From Agriotes lineatus (lineage: Eukaryota > Arthropoda > Insecta > Coleoptera > Elateridae): a stretch of DNA of 64,000 nucleotides. The position numbers were made by a program, and so were the translations under genes. The stretch is from assembly GCA_940337035.1 (NCBI GenBank), contig CALNHX010003575.1, forward strand, positions 1-64,000, written 5' to 3'. Within the stretch, counting starts at the first letter, position 1. Every line of letters starts with the position of its first letter. The notes below the pieces were generated by a model, which was not told the origin of the DNA, searched no databases, and worked only from the letters and a program-made list of their open reading frames with translations. Positions 36,700 to 47,700 of this stretch are shown here, piece after piece.

Positions 36700-38600
36700 G
36701 TCTGTAGTTTTTGGTTTGTATAACAAACGACAGTTATTAGCACGAGGCTGGTATTTACTACTTCCAGTTACAAATTAGTTTAATAAAAGTTAAACTATAT
36801 AGAATTCAGTCACAGTTGAAAACACTTTTTACACCGACACCAGTTAATGTAGCTTTAGATAACGCAGGAGACTACAATTTCGTTGCAGCATAAATGTTCT
36901 CCATATGAAATCTTGCATTTATTAGCTTTACTTTTAAGTTACCTTATGACAAAGTTACAGAGAATTTCACCAAAGTGACAAACGGTTAAATCAGCATACC
37001 TTCCGACAAAACCTAAAAACACGTTTTCCTGTTCTATAGCTTACGGTTTGTGCAACGAGGGACAGTTGTTAGTATGAGAGCTTGTATTTACTACGTTTGG
37101 TAATGAATTAGTGTTAGAAAACGTAAATTACACAGAATTTTACCACAGTCGTACCACCAATTTCATAGCCTGTAACTTATAATTCGTTTCACGATTAGCA
37201 TTGTTTATTTGAGAGCTTGTATTTATTAGCTGTAGTTGTAAGTTACCTTACAAAAAAGTTACATTACAGAGAATTCCACCAAGTGGTTGACGGTTAAATC
37301 AAAATAGCTTCCGGTAAAACCGGAAAACACGTTTTCCTACTTTATAGCTTACGGTTTGTGCAACAAGTGACAGTTGTTAGTATGAGAGCTTGTATTTACT
37401 ACATTTGGCAATGAATTAGTTTATGAAAGGGTAAATTACACAAAGTTGTACCACAGTCGTATATATTTCCTTTGAAATAGCTTCCGGTAAAACACGTTTT
37501 CCTGTTATATAGCCTACGGTTTGTGCAACGAGTGACAGTTGTTAGTATGGGAGCTTCTATTTACTACGTTTGGTAATGAAGTAGTGTAAGAAAACGTAAA
37601 TTTCACAAAATTTTACCACAGTCTTATACACTTCCATTGAAATGGCTTCCGGTAAAACATGAACCAGCAATTTCATAGCCTGTAACTTATAATTCGTTGC
37701 ACGATTAGCATTGTTTATCTGAGAGCTTGTATTTATTAGCTGTAGTTGTAAGTTACCTTACAAAAAAGTTACATTACAGAGAATTCCACCAAGTGGTAAA
37801 CGGTTACATCAAAATAGCTTCCGGTAAAACCGGAAAACACGTTTTCGTACTTTATAGCCTACGGTTTGTGCAACGAGTGACAGTTGTTGGTAGGAGAGCT
37901 TGTATTCACTACTTTTGGTAATGAATTAGTGTAAGAAAAAGTAAATTACACATAATTTACCACAGTCATATTCACTTCCATTGAAATAGCTTCCGGTAAA
38001 ACAGGAAACGGCAATTTCATAGCTTGCAGCTGATTCGTTGCACGATTAACATTCTTTATTTGACAGCTTGTAGTTATTAACTTTAGTTGTAAGTTACCTT
38101 ATACGAAAGTTACAATTATAGAAAATTCCATCAAAGTGGTAAACGATAAAATTAAAATAGCTTCCGACAAAGCTGAAAACGTAGTCCACCTCTTGCGGTT
38201 TCTAATTGTAGTTATAAACTACGCTAAGGACATTTAAGCTAAACATAATTCCACCACAGTCGTGCAAACTTCAACTCCATGAAAACAGGAAGCAACAATT
38301 TTGCAGCATATAGCTTTATGCTTCTTTAGACTATGAGCTTTCGTCATATGAGACCTTGTATCTATTTGTTCTAGTTGTAAGGTACCGTACAGAGGATTCC
38401 ACCAAAGTAATAAACTCTTAACTTAAAACAGTTTCGTGTAAAACTGGAAAACACACTTTTATAGCGTATGGTTTATACAACAAAAGACAGTTATTAATAG
38501 GGGATATTGTATTTACTAACGTAAGTTGTATGGTATCTTAGAAAAAAGTTAAACTGCACACAGAATTTAAAAAAAAACTTCCGGTTAAACCAGAAGTAAC
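36700..38600. repeat. Satellite-like tandem array built of alternating, related monomers of about 165 bp
   Basis: The anchor acggtttgtgcaacgag recurs at 37043, 37351, 37516 and 37861 (spacings 308, 165 and 345 bp). Between the long spacings sits a diverged half-unit (cacgattagcattgtttat...gagagcttgtatttattagc). Both half-types share gagagcttgtatttA.tA, then ttacagagaatT and ttccggtaaaac. The array is thus a two-monomer higher-order repeat with one single-monomer spacing. The outer units (36.7-37.0 and 38.1-38.6 kb) are more diverged than the middle. It is unrelated by eye to the array at 23.9-26.7 kb. Confidence 0.82.
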
Positions 38601-39089
38601 GTGTTCGTAGCCCGATGTTAGTGTTTTGTATTCATGAACGCAACTTAAGGACCATTAGAGTTTCTATTGATTATTGTCCTTTTTAAATATGGCGCACATA
38701 TGAAGTGTACTGTTAAATTGCTTTAGTTGCGAATATTTTCGTCTATGAAGAGCTATTGGTGTCATCGTTAGTACAATTTATTTACATAAATATGGCTGCC
38801 CTCGTTCGCTATTAAAATCTGTTGGTTACTCCTGGCTTTAAATTAATATTTTCTGTAGGTTCCTTAGTAAGTAACATTTGGCGACATATCATAAGTTTTT
38901 CAATTATTATTAACCTAAATTTGTGAAGTTTGGAAATCGATATGGGAGGTAACGCATAATCATTAATGTGTCGTGAACTGTCATTTAGAACTTTTATGAA
39001 ATAGAGATGACAACGGCACAGGTTAATAAACTTGTACTCTGAACTTGATAATGGTAAATAACAAAATTCCGCTTGGAAAAAAGTAAAAG

Positions 39090-39660
39090 AAGCAGATGAT
39101 GATTCAAGTTAGTGGTTTTCAAGTAGCTTTTACAATGATATATATATCGAAGACACACGCTAGCATGGAAGGTCAAACTACTACTAAGGAGAAAATACTT
39201 GCTGCACAAGAACGTGATGAATTACAAATCAACTACATAGGAGAAACATTATAGTACAAAAAAAATGTAAAAGACGACCAAATAGAAGTCAAAGACAGAA
39301 GAAGACTAGACACACAATTGATGGCTGCCCTTCTAAACACAAACAAAAACAGGAAATCTTCGGGATTTAATAGCTTAAATGCGGGAATATAACGGCTTGT
39401 TGCTAGAACCATCGTCTTCTTCACCTGTCCAATATGTATTGGGGACACATTTAAATCCCTTAAAATTGGGAAAATGCAAAAATTCTATCATTATTATTTC
39501 CCCAATTTCTCTTGACTCACTGTTCACGAATGAAAAACTAAGTTTGACAGAGGAATGTCTCAGGACAAAAATACGATTATTAACTCGATATTATACGCTG
39601 ATGACTTAGTAGTAGAGTGTGCGTACGAAGATGAGCTTCAAAGGTCGAGGTTCATTATTG
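39090..39660 (+). mobile_element. LINE fragment, plus strand
   Basis: Plus-strand frames read VKDRRRLDTQLMAALLNTNK then NRKSSGFNSLNAGI (the N.KSPG.D..N pre-RT motif) around 39270-39390. After a large internal deletion they read NSILYADDLVVECAYEDELQ (motif C, YADDLV) near 39580-39645. The catalytic YADD is retained but most of the domain is gone. Confidence 0.72.
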
Positions 39661-39689
39661 TTATTTTATCGTGTCACTTCTGGTTTAAT

Positions 39690-40500
39690 AAACTTACGCC
39701 ACTCACTTTGCTCTCTTCCTCCACTAAATCCACCACTGCTCCATTCTAATCCGTGGCTGGCCTTTCTGTTACCCTTTTTCCTAATACCCTAGCCCTCAAA
39801 ACCTTTTTAATTTGTATTCTATCGCCCAATCTATCCAAATGTTCCCACCATTCCAACGCTTTTCTTCTTAAATTTTATCCTGCACTGTTGATGTTTTCTC
39901 TAAATTCCGTATTTCTAACTCTTAATGACTCATTAAGTTATTTAGAGAAATTTCATTTATGACGCCTGTAATCTGATTTTATGCATGTTTGTAGGGATCC
40001 ATGCTCCACTTCCATATATTAATTTCGGTGCATACAAGAGTTGTGGACCCTTAACTTTATTGTTATGAACTTGTCAGTCTCATTGGAAATTCTTGCAAAT
40101 GCAGTTGAAACACTTCTGCAGAATCAGTCCAGTATCGATCAACAATTTCAGCATCACTATCCGCCGCTTTCCTACTTTAATATTTTTAACTACCTCTTTC
40201 ATTTCTTCCGTACTATAGTGCGTTTCTTTTCGTCCTATACATTGGAGACATCAGCGCTTTTCTCTTCTTCCTCGCTCTCCTCGTTTTCGCCATCCTCGAC
40301 TGGTACGCCTGCTGCCAATAGTTCTTTAAGGTATTCTTCGCACCTTTTGGTGGTTTCCTTATTCTTTGTATCAATATAACGATATATATCTCTTATATGT
40401 TTTAAGTGGCCTTTCTTCTTCTCTCTTATTGGTTTCAATACTTTATATAATAATTTCTGATTTTTGCTACTGTATTCCAACCTCCCCCCTGGCAACTGTC
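39690..40500 (-). mobile_element. LINE fragment, minus strand, facing the previous one
   Basis: Minus-strand open frame 40495-40235 reads KNQKLLYKVLKPIREKKKGH, KHIRDIYRYIDTKNKETTKR and CEEYLKELLA. This is the linker before reverse transcriptase in many LINEs (K..LYK.LK..R..KK..l..I.D.....i.....i..RW.EYF.ELL). Further left on the same strand are weaker pieces (KKALEWWEHLDR-like at about 39800-39870). The RT core is deleted. It sits tail-to-tail with the plus-strand piece at 39090-39660. Confidence 0.65.
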
Positions 40501-41275
40501 TATACTTGTAACACTATTTATTTGATTTTGTTCTCTTTTGCCCTGTACAACTCATACCCTCCACCTGTTCCTGCCCCAAGATATTGCTTTCACAACCCCC
40601 TTTTCTTCGTGCCCTCCGTCTTTAGATTTTTACGATTTGCGTTCTTGTGCGAAAATGAACTATACGCGGTTGTACGAATAGACTGAACTTTAATTAGCCA
40701 TAACCAATTTGTTTCGTAAATACTTTTAATGTAAAATTTTGTAGGCTAATTTTTTCATATTAAAGTTACACCAGACGGCTGAAAGCCGGTATTTAGAACG
40801 TGCCTTTCCTTGGAAAGGTGGAAGTACTTAAATTTCACGGAAGCACAAGGGTAAATTTATACAGAGTTTACCTCGTAGGCCGAAAAATTGGGCGAAGCTA
40901 GATTATTAGTAAGTGATCAGAAGCCAACAATAGCCACACGGCCATAAAAATTAGGCTAAAAATACGTGCCGGTTGGAGCAAATTCCTTTAGTAGAGTTTG
41001 TACGTGTACGTTCATGTACGTGACCTAGAAGTCCGAAATTAGGAGCTGCTCTGATTGGCTTATTAGAAATCTTGAGAATACCTACCGAGTTTTCTTAGTC
41101 AAGCTGAACTCAGAATTTAGTAGTTAATAAGTAACCTTATAAGACTTGATTTGTTCTGCAAACAACAGAAAATAAAAACAGTTATTTGTACTTAAGTGTT
41201 CTAATTAATCTCGCAACAGTAGCTTTAGTCCCAGTGTAGAAGTGTATTTTGACTAAAAGGATTGTCAGTCACCTT

Positions 41276-41296
41276 CCCCCCCCCCCCCCCCCCCCC
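41276..41296. repeat. Run of 21 C
   Basis: Uninterrupted homopolymer in the large intron, about 670 bp before the last exon. The length in an assembly should be treated with caution. Confidence 0.9.
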
Positions 41297-41965
41297 GCTT
41301 TAGACAAATTCGCGACAACATTTTCGTTCCACGAGGCTGTTTGTGTTTTTTTGCTTTTCAGTTACCTACATGCTCCACAAGCATCTTTTACAGCTTTCAG
41401 TATAATGTCCTTGAAGCATTTCGGGGCTTTTCCTTTTACTGTAGGTGGTTTTGCCATTGCCTCGTACCTTTGTAGTCTCAGTGATATATTTTCTTGATAG
41501 GACTCCTTCGACTGCTCAACTTTGAGTGATCGTTTAGAATTTCTGATTTTCTTTTTCTCTCACTCCTTTCACTTTCATAAAGTCGACTTGTTCTACCACC
41601 ACATAGTCAATGATGGATTTATTTTGTCTAGTTGGATCTACTCTGGTATATTTATGCACATATTTGTATGGAGAAAAGGTATTTACTTTCTTATAATCTC
41701 CTCAGTACCAAATTCCCATCTCTATTGTCAATATTTATTACTTTTAACCTTTTGCAACTGGCCTTATAGTCAGTACAATTGCAAAGTATACGAATCTACG
41801 AGTATTATCTTACTTATGCCAGTATCATTTCTGGTTGCACCGGAAGTCAGATTAGATACAGTAACTAGATTTTGTGCATCGCTGAATTCTTTCTATACTA
41901 TTTTATGTTGTTTATGTTTACTAGGCTTAGTTACATAAAATATTAACTGTTATTTTTTGTTTTAG

Positions 41966-42274
41966 TCCACCTACCCTATGAAGACGTATGCACTCCACGT
42001 CGTGAATCAATCCCCAGTCTTCAAAGCCGGCTACTCCATCGTGAAGCCCTTTCTAAACAAGGACATCAAGAAGGGTATCCACTTCCACGGCTCCAGCATG
42101 AAGTCCCTCCACAAGCATATCGACCCAAAATACCTGCCCAAGAGGTACGGGGGAATTCATCCAGACTACAGCTATGGCGGTTGGGTGGACTACATCAGGG
42201 GTAGCGAGAAGGTCAAGAAGGAGCTGCGAGATTTGGGTTACACGCTCGAGGAGCAGCTGATGAGCGGGGCTTAG
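41966..42274 (+). CDS. CRAL-TRIO lipid-transfer protein, terminal exon with stop codon
   Basis: Last coding exon: acceptor ttttgttttag ending at 41965, 102 codons and a TAG stop at 42272-42274. It starts in phase 0, matching the exon that ends at 15218 some 26.7 kb upstream. The peptide starts STYPMKTYALHVVNQSPVF and continues KPFLNKDIKKGIHFHG, SLHKHIDPKYLPKRYGG and PDYSYGGWVDYI. These are the classic CRAL-TRIO C-terminal motifs (P.r....hivN.p.iF, v.pFl......ri..hg, LP.eyGG). The four exons give 248 residues against roughly 300 for typical relatives, so only the N-terminus is missing. The LPKRYGG segment has two basic residues where many relatives have acidic or neutral ones. Family membership is certain; the ligand (tocopherol, retinoid or phosphoinositide) cannot be told from sequence. 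Confidence 0.95.
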   Translation, partial: STYPMKTYALHVVNQSPVFKAGYSIVKPFLNKDIKKGIHFHGSSMKSLHKHIDPKYLPKRYGGIHPDYSYGGWVDYIRGSEKVKKELRDLGYTLEEQLMSGA

Positions 42275-42480
42275 CTCAGCTGCTAGTGTTACGTAATTTC
42301 TGTGATAATCTGTTGTTCGAGTGCTAATTATCAGAAGTGCGCAAATATCCTAGTGTTCCAGTTTCACATTCGCGTAGTTTTATTGCTGCACTATTCAAGT
42401 GTTCGGTGGGAGCGGGAGCAATTAATTGAAACGTTTCGGCGATATCGCTGCTAAAAAACCTTAATTATCAATTAAAGTTC
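42275..42480 (+). other. Probable 3' UTR of the CRAL-TRIO gene
   Basis: Sequence directly after the TAG stop. A candidate polyadenylation signal attaaa is at 42471-42476, about 200 nt after the stop; no canonical AATAAA was seen before it. The true 3' end is not determined. Confidence 0.35.
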
Positions 42481-43137
42481 CAGAGCAGGAGCGGTGAAGT
42501 TCTGCTACTTCGCGCTAACCGCCTCCAGGGCGAATCCAGGCAGTGGATCGTTTTAATTGAATTGCACAATTTCTTATCAACTTTAACTGGTTTTTCAATC
42601 GGCGCAAGCGACACTCTTTGCTAATTTTCCGCCCTGTGTAGTTATGGATAGTCTCCATGCTATCGATTTTCAGAATCCTTGCAGCTTAGAATTGTGGAGA
42701 TGATATGATTTCTCAGCAAAGATATGAACAGTAATTATTATTTATGCCAATATGTTAAATGTGTTGTGGTTTTTAGCTTAATTATTGTGAGGGATAACAA
42801 ATTGAAATGTTGGTTTTGTTTGTTTAAATTGTAAATAGTTCTAGTAGAAACTTAAAACACATCAAACTTGCTTTATTTTCATTCCCTTAGTTAAGTAAGA
42901 GTATTGTAATTATTTAGAGAAAAGGGATAGGATAAATAACTATAGTTTTTAATAGAGTTTAGATGCGCAGAACCCGCAGTTTAACATCTCTTCCAGAAGA
43001 CAGCCTAAGGTAAAAATGCAAGGTAATTTCAATTCTCCCAACTGGGGGCGGGCTGCTATAGGGACCTTGCGTCCCTTTTCACTCAAAAACGGGAATTATA
43101 AGACCGGTGAGAGAAAGGAGAGGTGGAGAATAGAACT

Positions 43138-43184
43138 TTCCGAATGCTAAGTAGGCTTGCTAACCATTAACATACAGAGCTCGG
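43138..43184 (-). repeat. Truncated copy of the tRNA-derived SINE
   Basis: ttccgaatgctaagtaggct followed by tgctaaccattaacatacagagctcggt matches the box-A end of the copies at 18880 and 58935 (cgaatgctaagcgga...gtaaccactagtctacagagt). The box-B half is missing. Confidence 0.55.
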
Positions 43185-43499
43185 TGGACAGTATATCTGT
43201 AGAGATTTCTAAACTGGGAAGCTCTCCGGCCAGGCAGTTTTTCCTAGGGCAGTTCCATATGGTTGAAATCAGATTGTGGTCGAGGGCAGGGCGACAGGAA
43301 CTCTTATAATTTCTACCCAATTTTAATGCAATCTACGTTAAAAGCATAAGCCGCTCTTCGTTTTTCACAGAATCGGAAATAATGTACTTGCAATTTTGTT
43401 GAAGTAAGGATAGTGTAAACTACCACACTTTTGCAGAACTGCCAGGCAAGAAGGGTCCCGAATTTATTCGTATTTTTCCCCCATTTCTCTTACGTAAGC

Positions 43500-43560
43500 G
43501 AGGAATCGATCTCACAATCATTTGTTCAGCAGTAGTTAAACTTAACCACTGAGTAACCAT
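43500..43560 (-). repeat. tRNA-like SINE remnant
   Basis: The complement reads ctcagtggttaag (box A-like), then gagatcgattcctcgctta (box B-like) at roughly tRNA spacing. The intervening part does not fold well, so it is a SINE or pseudogene head rather than a working tRNA. Confidence 0.45.
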
Positions 43561-45404
43561 TAATTGAAGTGGTAAAGGAAGAGACGTGGATTAACTATCA
43601 ATGAGAACTGTTTAAAGAAAGATGAAGAAAGACTGAACACACTCAATGTCCGCGATGCTCCTGGAATTTATGCAAAACTTAAAACATTTGTAGCCTTCGT
43701 CTGTTCACAAATTAACACATTTCAGAATTTAAAAGTATATTACACAATCAAATAAAATACAAGGCTTTATATACAATTAAATTGTGTCGTGTTTTGCTAT
43801 TCGGCCTAATAACCCACTATTTGCATGTGCAGAACACAACGCTTGCATAAAACTCCCTTCTTGTAAACAATGTGTAACGAAGCCAGACCTAATGATACCA
43901 TACTAATGCTGAGCGCGGCATACGTCTACCGTAATGGTTACCCATTATGAAATAGTTGTGCAGTCTAATTTGTTTCCGCACAATTTCCTCGAATTGTCTA
44001 TTTTATGGGCAAACAGAACTTTGAACATGGTACCTGGACATCGTACGAAGAATAATGGTTAAGAAAGTAACGTTCGGGCGTTGTACCCATCTTGGAGAAT
44101 GATATGAGACTCACTTACCTACTTAATTCAGGTAAAGTTAAGAAAACCAGGTCTACATTTTTTACTTAATCGGGGTGTCTATCTATAACGCTGCGATACA
44201 AAGCTAATACACTATTGGACGGATATAAAACATAAAATTAAACCTAAATTACAACAATGAATAAAGACTATACTACTAAATATATGTATTTTCTACATGT
44301 TGCGTTCATATTGCGTTCATATTAGACTTGCAACACTGTCCACGAAAAATAGAAGATGTACTACAAGTGCCAGAATAGGCTAAGTTATGAATAATTTTAG
44401 TATACTTCCTGTGATTCAACTATAGTTTCAACTATTCTATTGTGATTCAACTTATCATACGCTTGGGAGTAGATACTCCTAACAAGTGCATATATGATCG
44501 GCCAGGAAGCTTGGTGCCCATTACTATTTCGAACTGCAACCTAGCATTCACATTTCAGGGCAGCATATACCCGATATTTATATTAAAAAACATATTGATC
44601 AGAGGAATTGCGCCTTTGTGACCTTAGACCAGCTTAGCTTTCAGGTGGATACCGTTGATAACGTTGCATTTGAATTTCGAGGACACTCGCGGTGCACTAA
44701 AATAATGTCGGTGCCAATTTCTTTAATGTCGTGAAAGTACAGCAAGTATGCTCGATGTGTCTTTTAGGCAAATTTTGTTATGAAATGTGTACGTTGAGTT
44801 GTCAGGCTTTAATTTGCATGTAAAGACCCACTAAATTATGGGTTGAAAATTTAATAATATTTAAATTCATCTGTTAGCAAAATCTTAATTATTTACAATC
44901 TTCAATTTATAGTAGCGTTCTTATCTTCGAAACGAGAGTATTCGCTCCGAAGTATACATTTCAAACGCTTGATTTTTCGAGAAAACAATCTTTTAGTGAT
45001 AATCATGAAAACATATGAATCAACATAACCTATCAGCCATTCACGTGTATTTTGTAGAGAGATTGCGCATGATTCATTTTTAAGGCTGGTGCTTGCGTTT
45101 ACCTTATTAATCGTAGTCATAGTTTTGTTAACTTGAAGCTGTGACATCAGTTAGAAGAGATTATGTTGCAAGCAATTATATGCAAGGATGATTTATAACC
45201 TTAAAGTTGCAATACTATAACATCTGTAAAAGAGTCGGGTTACACAGGAACATAACCAATTTACATACATAAAACAGTCACATTTCAATGGCGAAGCTCT
45301 CTACAAAATAATAGCTTACGTCAGCCGAAACCGCAAAATCGAGAAGCCAGCACAATGCCAGCGGAGGGCGAGTATTCCTTCAAGCAATTGAGCAAAAGTC
45401 TTAC

Positions 45405-45588
45405 CTCTGACCACGAGTCGAATGGGGAGGCTCGTGAGGGCGTCTTGCTTGTGGAAGTCGCTGGCCGTAACTTGGCATTCCCAAGTGCCGTCGTCGAACT
45501 CGAGCTGCGCCTCCCGAATCCTTATGGAGCAATCTCCAAGCTCCTGGGAGCCGGCCCACTCGTATTTGTTCAGATACATGCCCACGGG
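45405..45588 (-). CDS. Immunoglobulin-superfamily protein, one internal exon (C-terminal half of an Ig-like domain)
   Basis: Minus-strand exon. Reading right to left, the acceptor is ttttttaattgcag, followed by 61 codons from CCC (Pro), one extra base, then the donor gtaaga. The peptide includes YEWAGSQELGDCSIRIREA, FDDGTWECQVTASDF and a final SLPIRLVVR strand. This is the second half of an Ig V/I-set domain: the D.G.W.C motif gives the second disulphide Cys with Trp in place of the usual Tyr, and the ending is the G strand. The first Cys must be on an upstream exon (above 45588) that I could not find. Spacing and wording resemble insect cell-adhesion receptors of the nephrin/Kirre type, but the exact gene is not recognised. 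The gene runs toward the CRAL-TRIO gene (convergent). Codon use is GC-rich compared with its flanks, as expected for real coding sequence. Confidence 0.85.
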
Positions 45589-46545
45589 CTGCAATTAAAA
45601 AACGATTCGTGAGCAAGGCTCGCAGGGTGGTTAGTGTGGGTGTCGGAGATGCATTGATGAATTGAAAATTTCATTTTGAGGATAAAATGTACCAATACAA
45701 TGTGGGATGGGAGAATGGAAATTTGTTTTTATCAGTAACATAGGAATGGTAATGTATACGGTTTCTTGTTGAAATATGCAGAACACAGTCTATTACACCA
45801 GTGATCTTGTGAGAATCATTGGAAATAATCTATTCCAGTGTGTCTAACAACGTGTGCAACATAAGAAACAGTCAGTGGTATATTTGCTAAGAATCAAGCT
45901 GGTATTGCATGGACTGTGTTGCACAGCATGATACGCATAGAGAAACGCTGTTGTACTATCTAATTAACATTATACTCTCACTTCCGACTAAATTCCATAA
46001 ATTTCGTTGAGAAATTGAGGGAAAAAGTATGAGCCAAACTAATTTTGTAGTTCGCATCTCTTAAATCTATCAAACAAGCTTCCGTTGTAAGTTCAAAATT
46101 CACAATCATAATCTAATAATGAAATGAGCATTCAATGGTCGGAATTTATTAATCGTTACAAGTAAACGAAAATTTACGGCAGCATGTTCTAGATTCAGCA
46201 TGACACTCCGTAGAACCATCCTGGGTAGTCGAGATACAACTTGCAAAGGGAGATTGCACGAAAGAAACAGACATAATGCAAAACATAAACAATGCGTTTG
46301 TTTAATATATAGATCTTAATGTACCAAAAATGTAATGAACGATCGTCGTATGGGGACACTTTTAACAGCAATCAGACAGCATACGGATTAATGACATAAC
46401 GTTAGTGGCAAAATAAGAATACTAATAACACCTTTATTAACCCCAGAATTGCTATGGTGGGGAATGAGAAGCTCACACTTTATTAGTTTATTAGTATTTA
46501 TTTATAGTATGGCTACACATGAGTACAAGTATTTATTTATATCAA

Positions 46546-46572
46546 ATATAATAATAATAATAATAATAATAA
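46546..46572. repeat. (ata)n microsatellite
   Basis: About nine uninterrupted ata units in an AT-rich stretch. Confidence 0.9.
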
Positions 46573-47399
46573 ATGTCTTTATTCAGTTTCATACAACATA
46601 TATAAAGAGAAAATTGAGTTACAAGATAAATTGAAATTGAAACGTGAACCATAAGGGGAAGTTCAGATGCACATTATAGTTAATGTGCCCTGATCTGCCA
46701 CTTAACCCTTGACGTAAAATCTTAAATATTAACATTTAAGTTAGTTCGCGTCCGTAGTTGAAAGACACTACACGTGCACCCTGGGTAATGATAAAGAACT
46801 AGCACATCGGCGGGCAGACTATTCCCATCATCATCCTGCCCCAAAGCACATGAGCGAGCGAGTTTATTAGTAAATCGCATATATGTGTAGCAGAAAATTA
46901 AAAACAAATCTATTTGTCTATTTTATTGTTATATATTGTTAGGTTACTTATAGGTTTAATTTGAAAATAAGATAGTAAACCGTTTTTATAGAAAGCACAC
47001 ATTGCAGTTTCAAGCTCTAGTATCTTTGCGATACACGGTTTCATACAAGTCGTTAGTTTTACATTATTAATAACTTTTCTTCATAATATTTGAGGTATTT
47101 TGAACAGGAAAGGTACTTTACCTGAATAGAAAATGTTTTATTTATCGCTCATGGGGGTCCATGATGGCCAATTCATAATATTTGTGTCTAAAAACACTAG
47201 AAAGAACGACGATACGCAAAGCTTTAATACTAATTTAGACATGCTTTGTATATATACAATTTGAACAAATATACGTGGACGAGCTTCTGGTGCCCTTACA
47301 TGGCAATAATCGGTAAGGTATTTAACATCTTCTTTCTCTTATTATAGGCTGATAGTCTGTTATTTCCACACATTGAGTGGGGTTTTATAAACCATCTTA

Positions 47400-47700
47400 A
47401 GCCGCGGCCGGGGTAGGTGGTTATCCTAACCGCTTGAAGTAGGGAAGAATGCCCTCACAGCCGTCACGACCACCAAAGATGTTCGTATGATGGCCGAAGA
47501 GCGTTCGATGTTTCCAATGTACGAGTGTGGGGCTCAAACCCACTAGAAGCCCTGAAAGTCTGGCGAGGGGAAGTTTTCTAGTGGTTACGTCCAACGAGGT
47601 GGCTAGGGAAATCCTGGAGGACTGGCGAAAATAGGCCACTTCGCACAAAAGAGGCAATACTGGACAATTAAAAGCCCGGTTTCGGGACGCAGCGGTGCCA
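47400..47700 (+). other. GC-richer segment, possible remnant of a retroelement frame
   Basis: The plus-strand frame reads SVRCFQCTSVGLKP, then SLARGSFLVVTSNEVAREIL and EDWRK. A CFQCTSVG stretch is reminiscent of the start of a CCHC zinc knuckle, but the C-terminal His and Cys are not seen. Stops are present. The opposite strand is also open over 79 codons with no recognisable domain. Confidence 0.25.

Larger units (their letters stand above)
15219..41965 (+). other. 26.7-kb intron of the CRAL-TRIO gene
   Basis: Very large phase-0 GT-AG intron. It contains LINEs, fold-back elements, two distinct tandem arrays, tRNA-like SINE pieces and a duplicated unit, all listed separately. Nothing was identified in about 15.2-18.6 kb, 22.4-23.9 kb, 32.1-33.2 kb or 40.5-41.9 kb except a run of 21 C at 41276-41296. 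No further CRAL-TRIO-like exon was seen inside it, and the reading frame across it needs none. Confidence 0.85.
42481..45404. other. Stretch between the convergent genes
   Basis: Contains SINE remnants at about 43138-43184 and 43500-43560. The next exon of the Ig gene, expected left of 45405, was not recognised, so this region is either a long intron or contains an exon too diverged for me to see. Confidence 0.4.

Noticed and set aside
40041..40379. 112-codon plus-strand open frame
   Set aside because: Serine/phenylalanine-rich antisense of a minus-strand LINE frame (K/E-rich).
41522..41938. 138-codon plus-strand open frame just before the last exon
   Set aside because: Lies in the intron, low-complexity F/S/L-rich composition, no domain, and the phase-0 splice at 15218/41966 already completes the protein.
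45355..45616. Plus-strand and second minus-strand open frames over the Ig exon
   Set aside because: Shadows; only one frame gives an Ig domain with proper splice sites.
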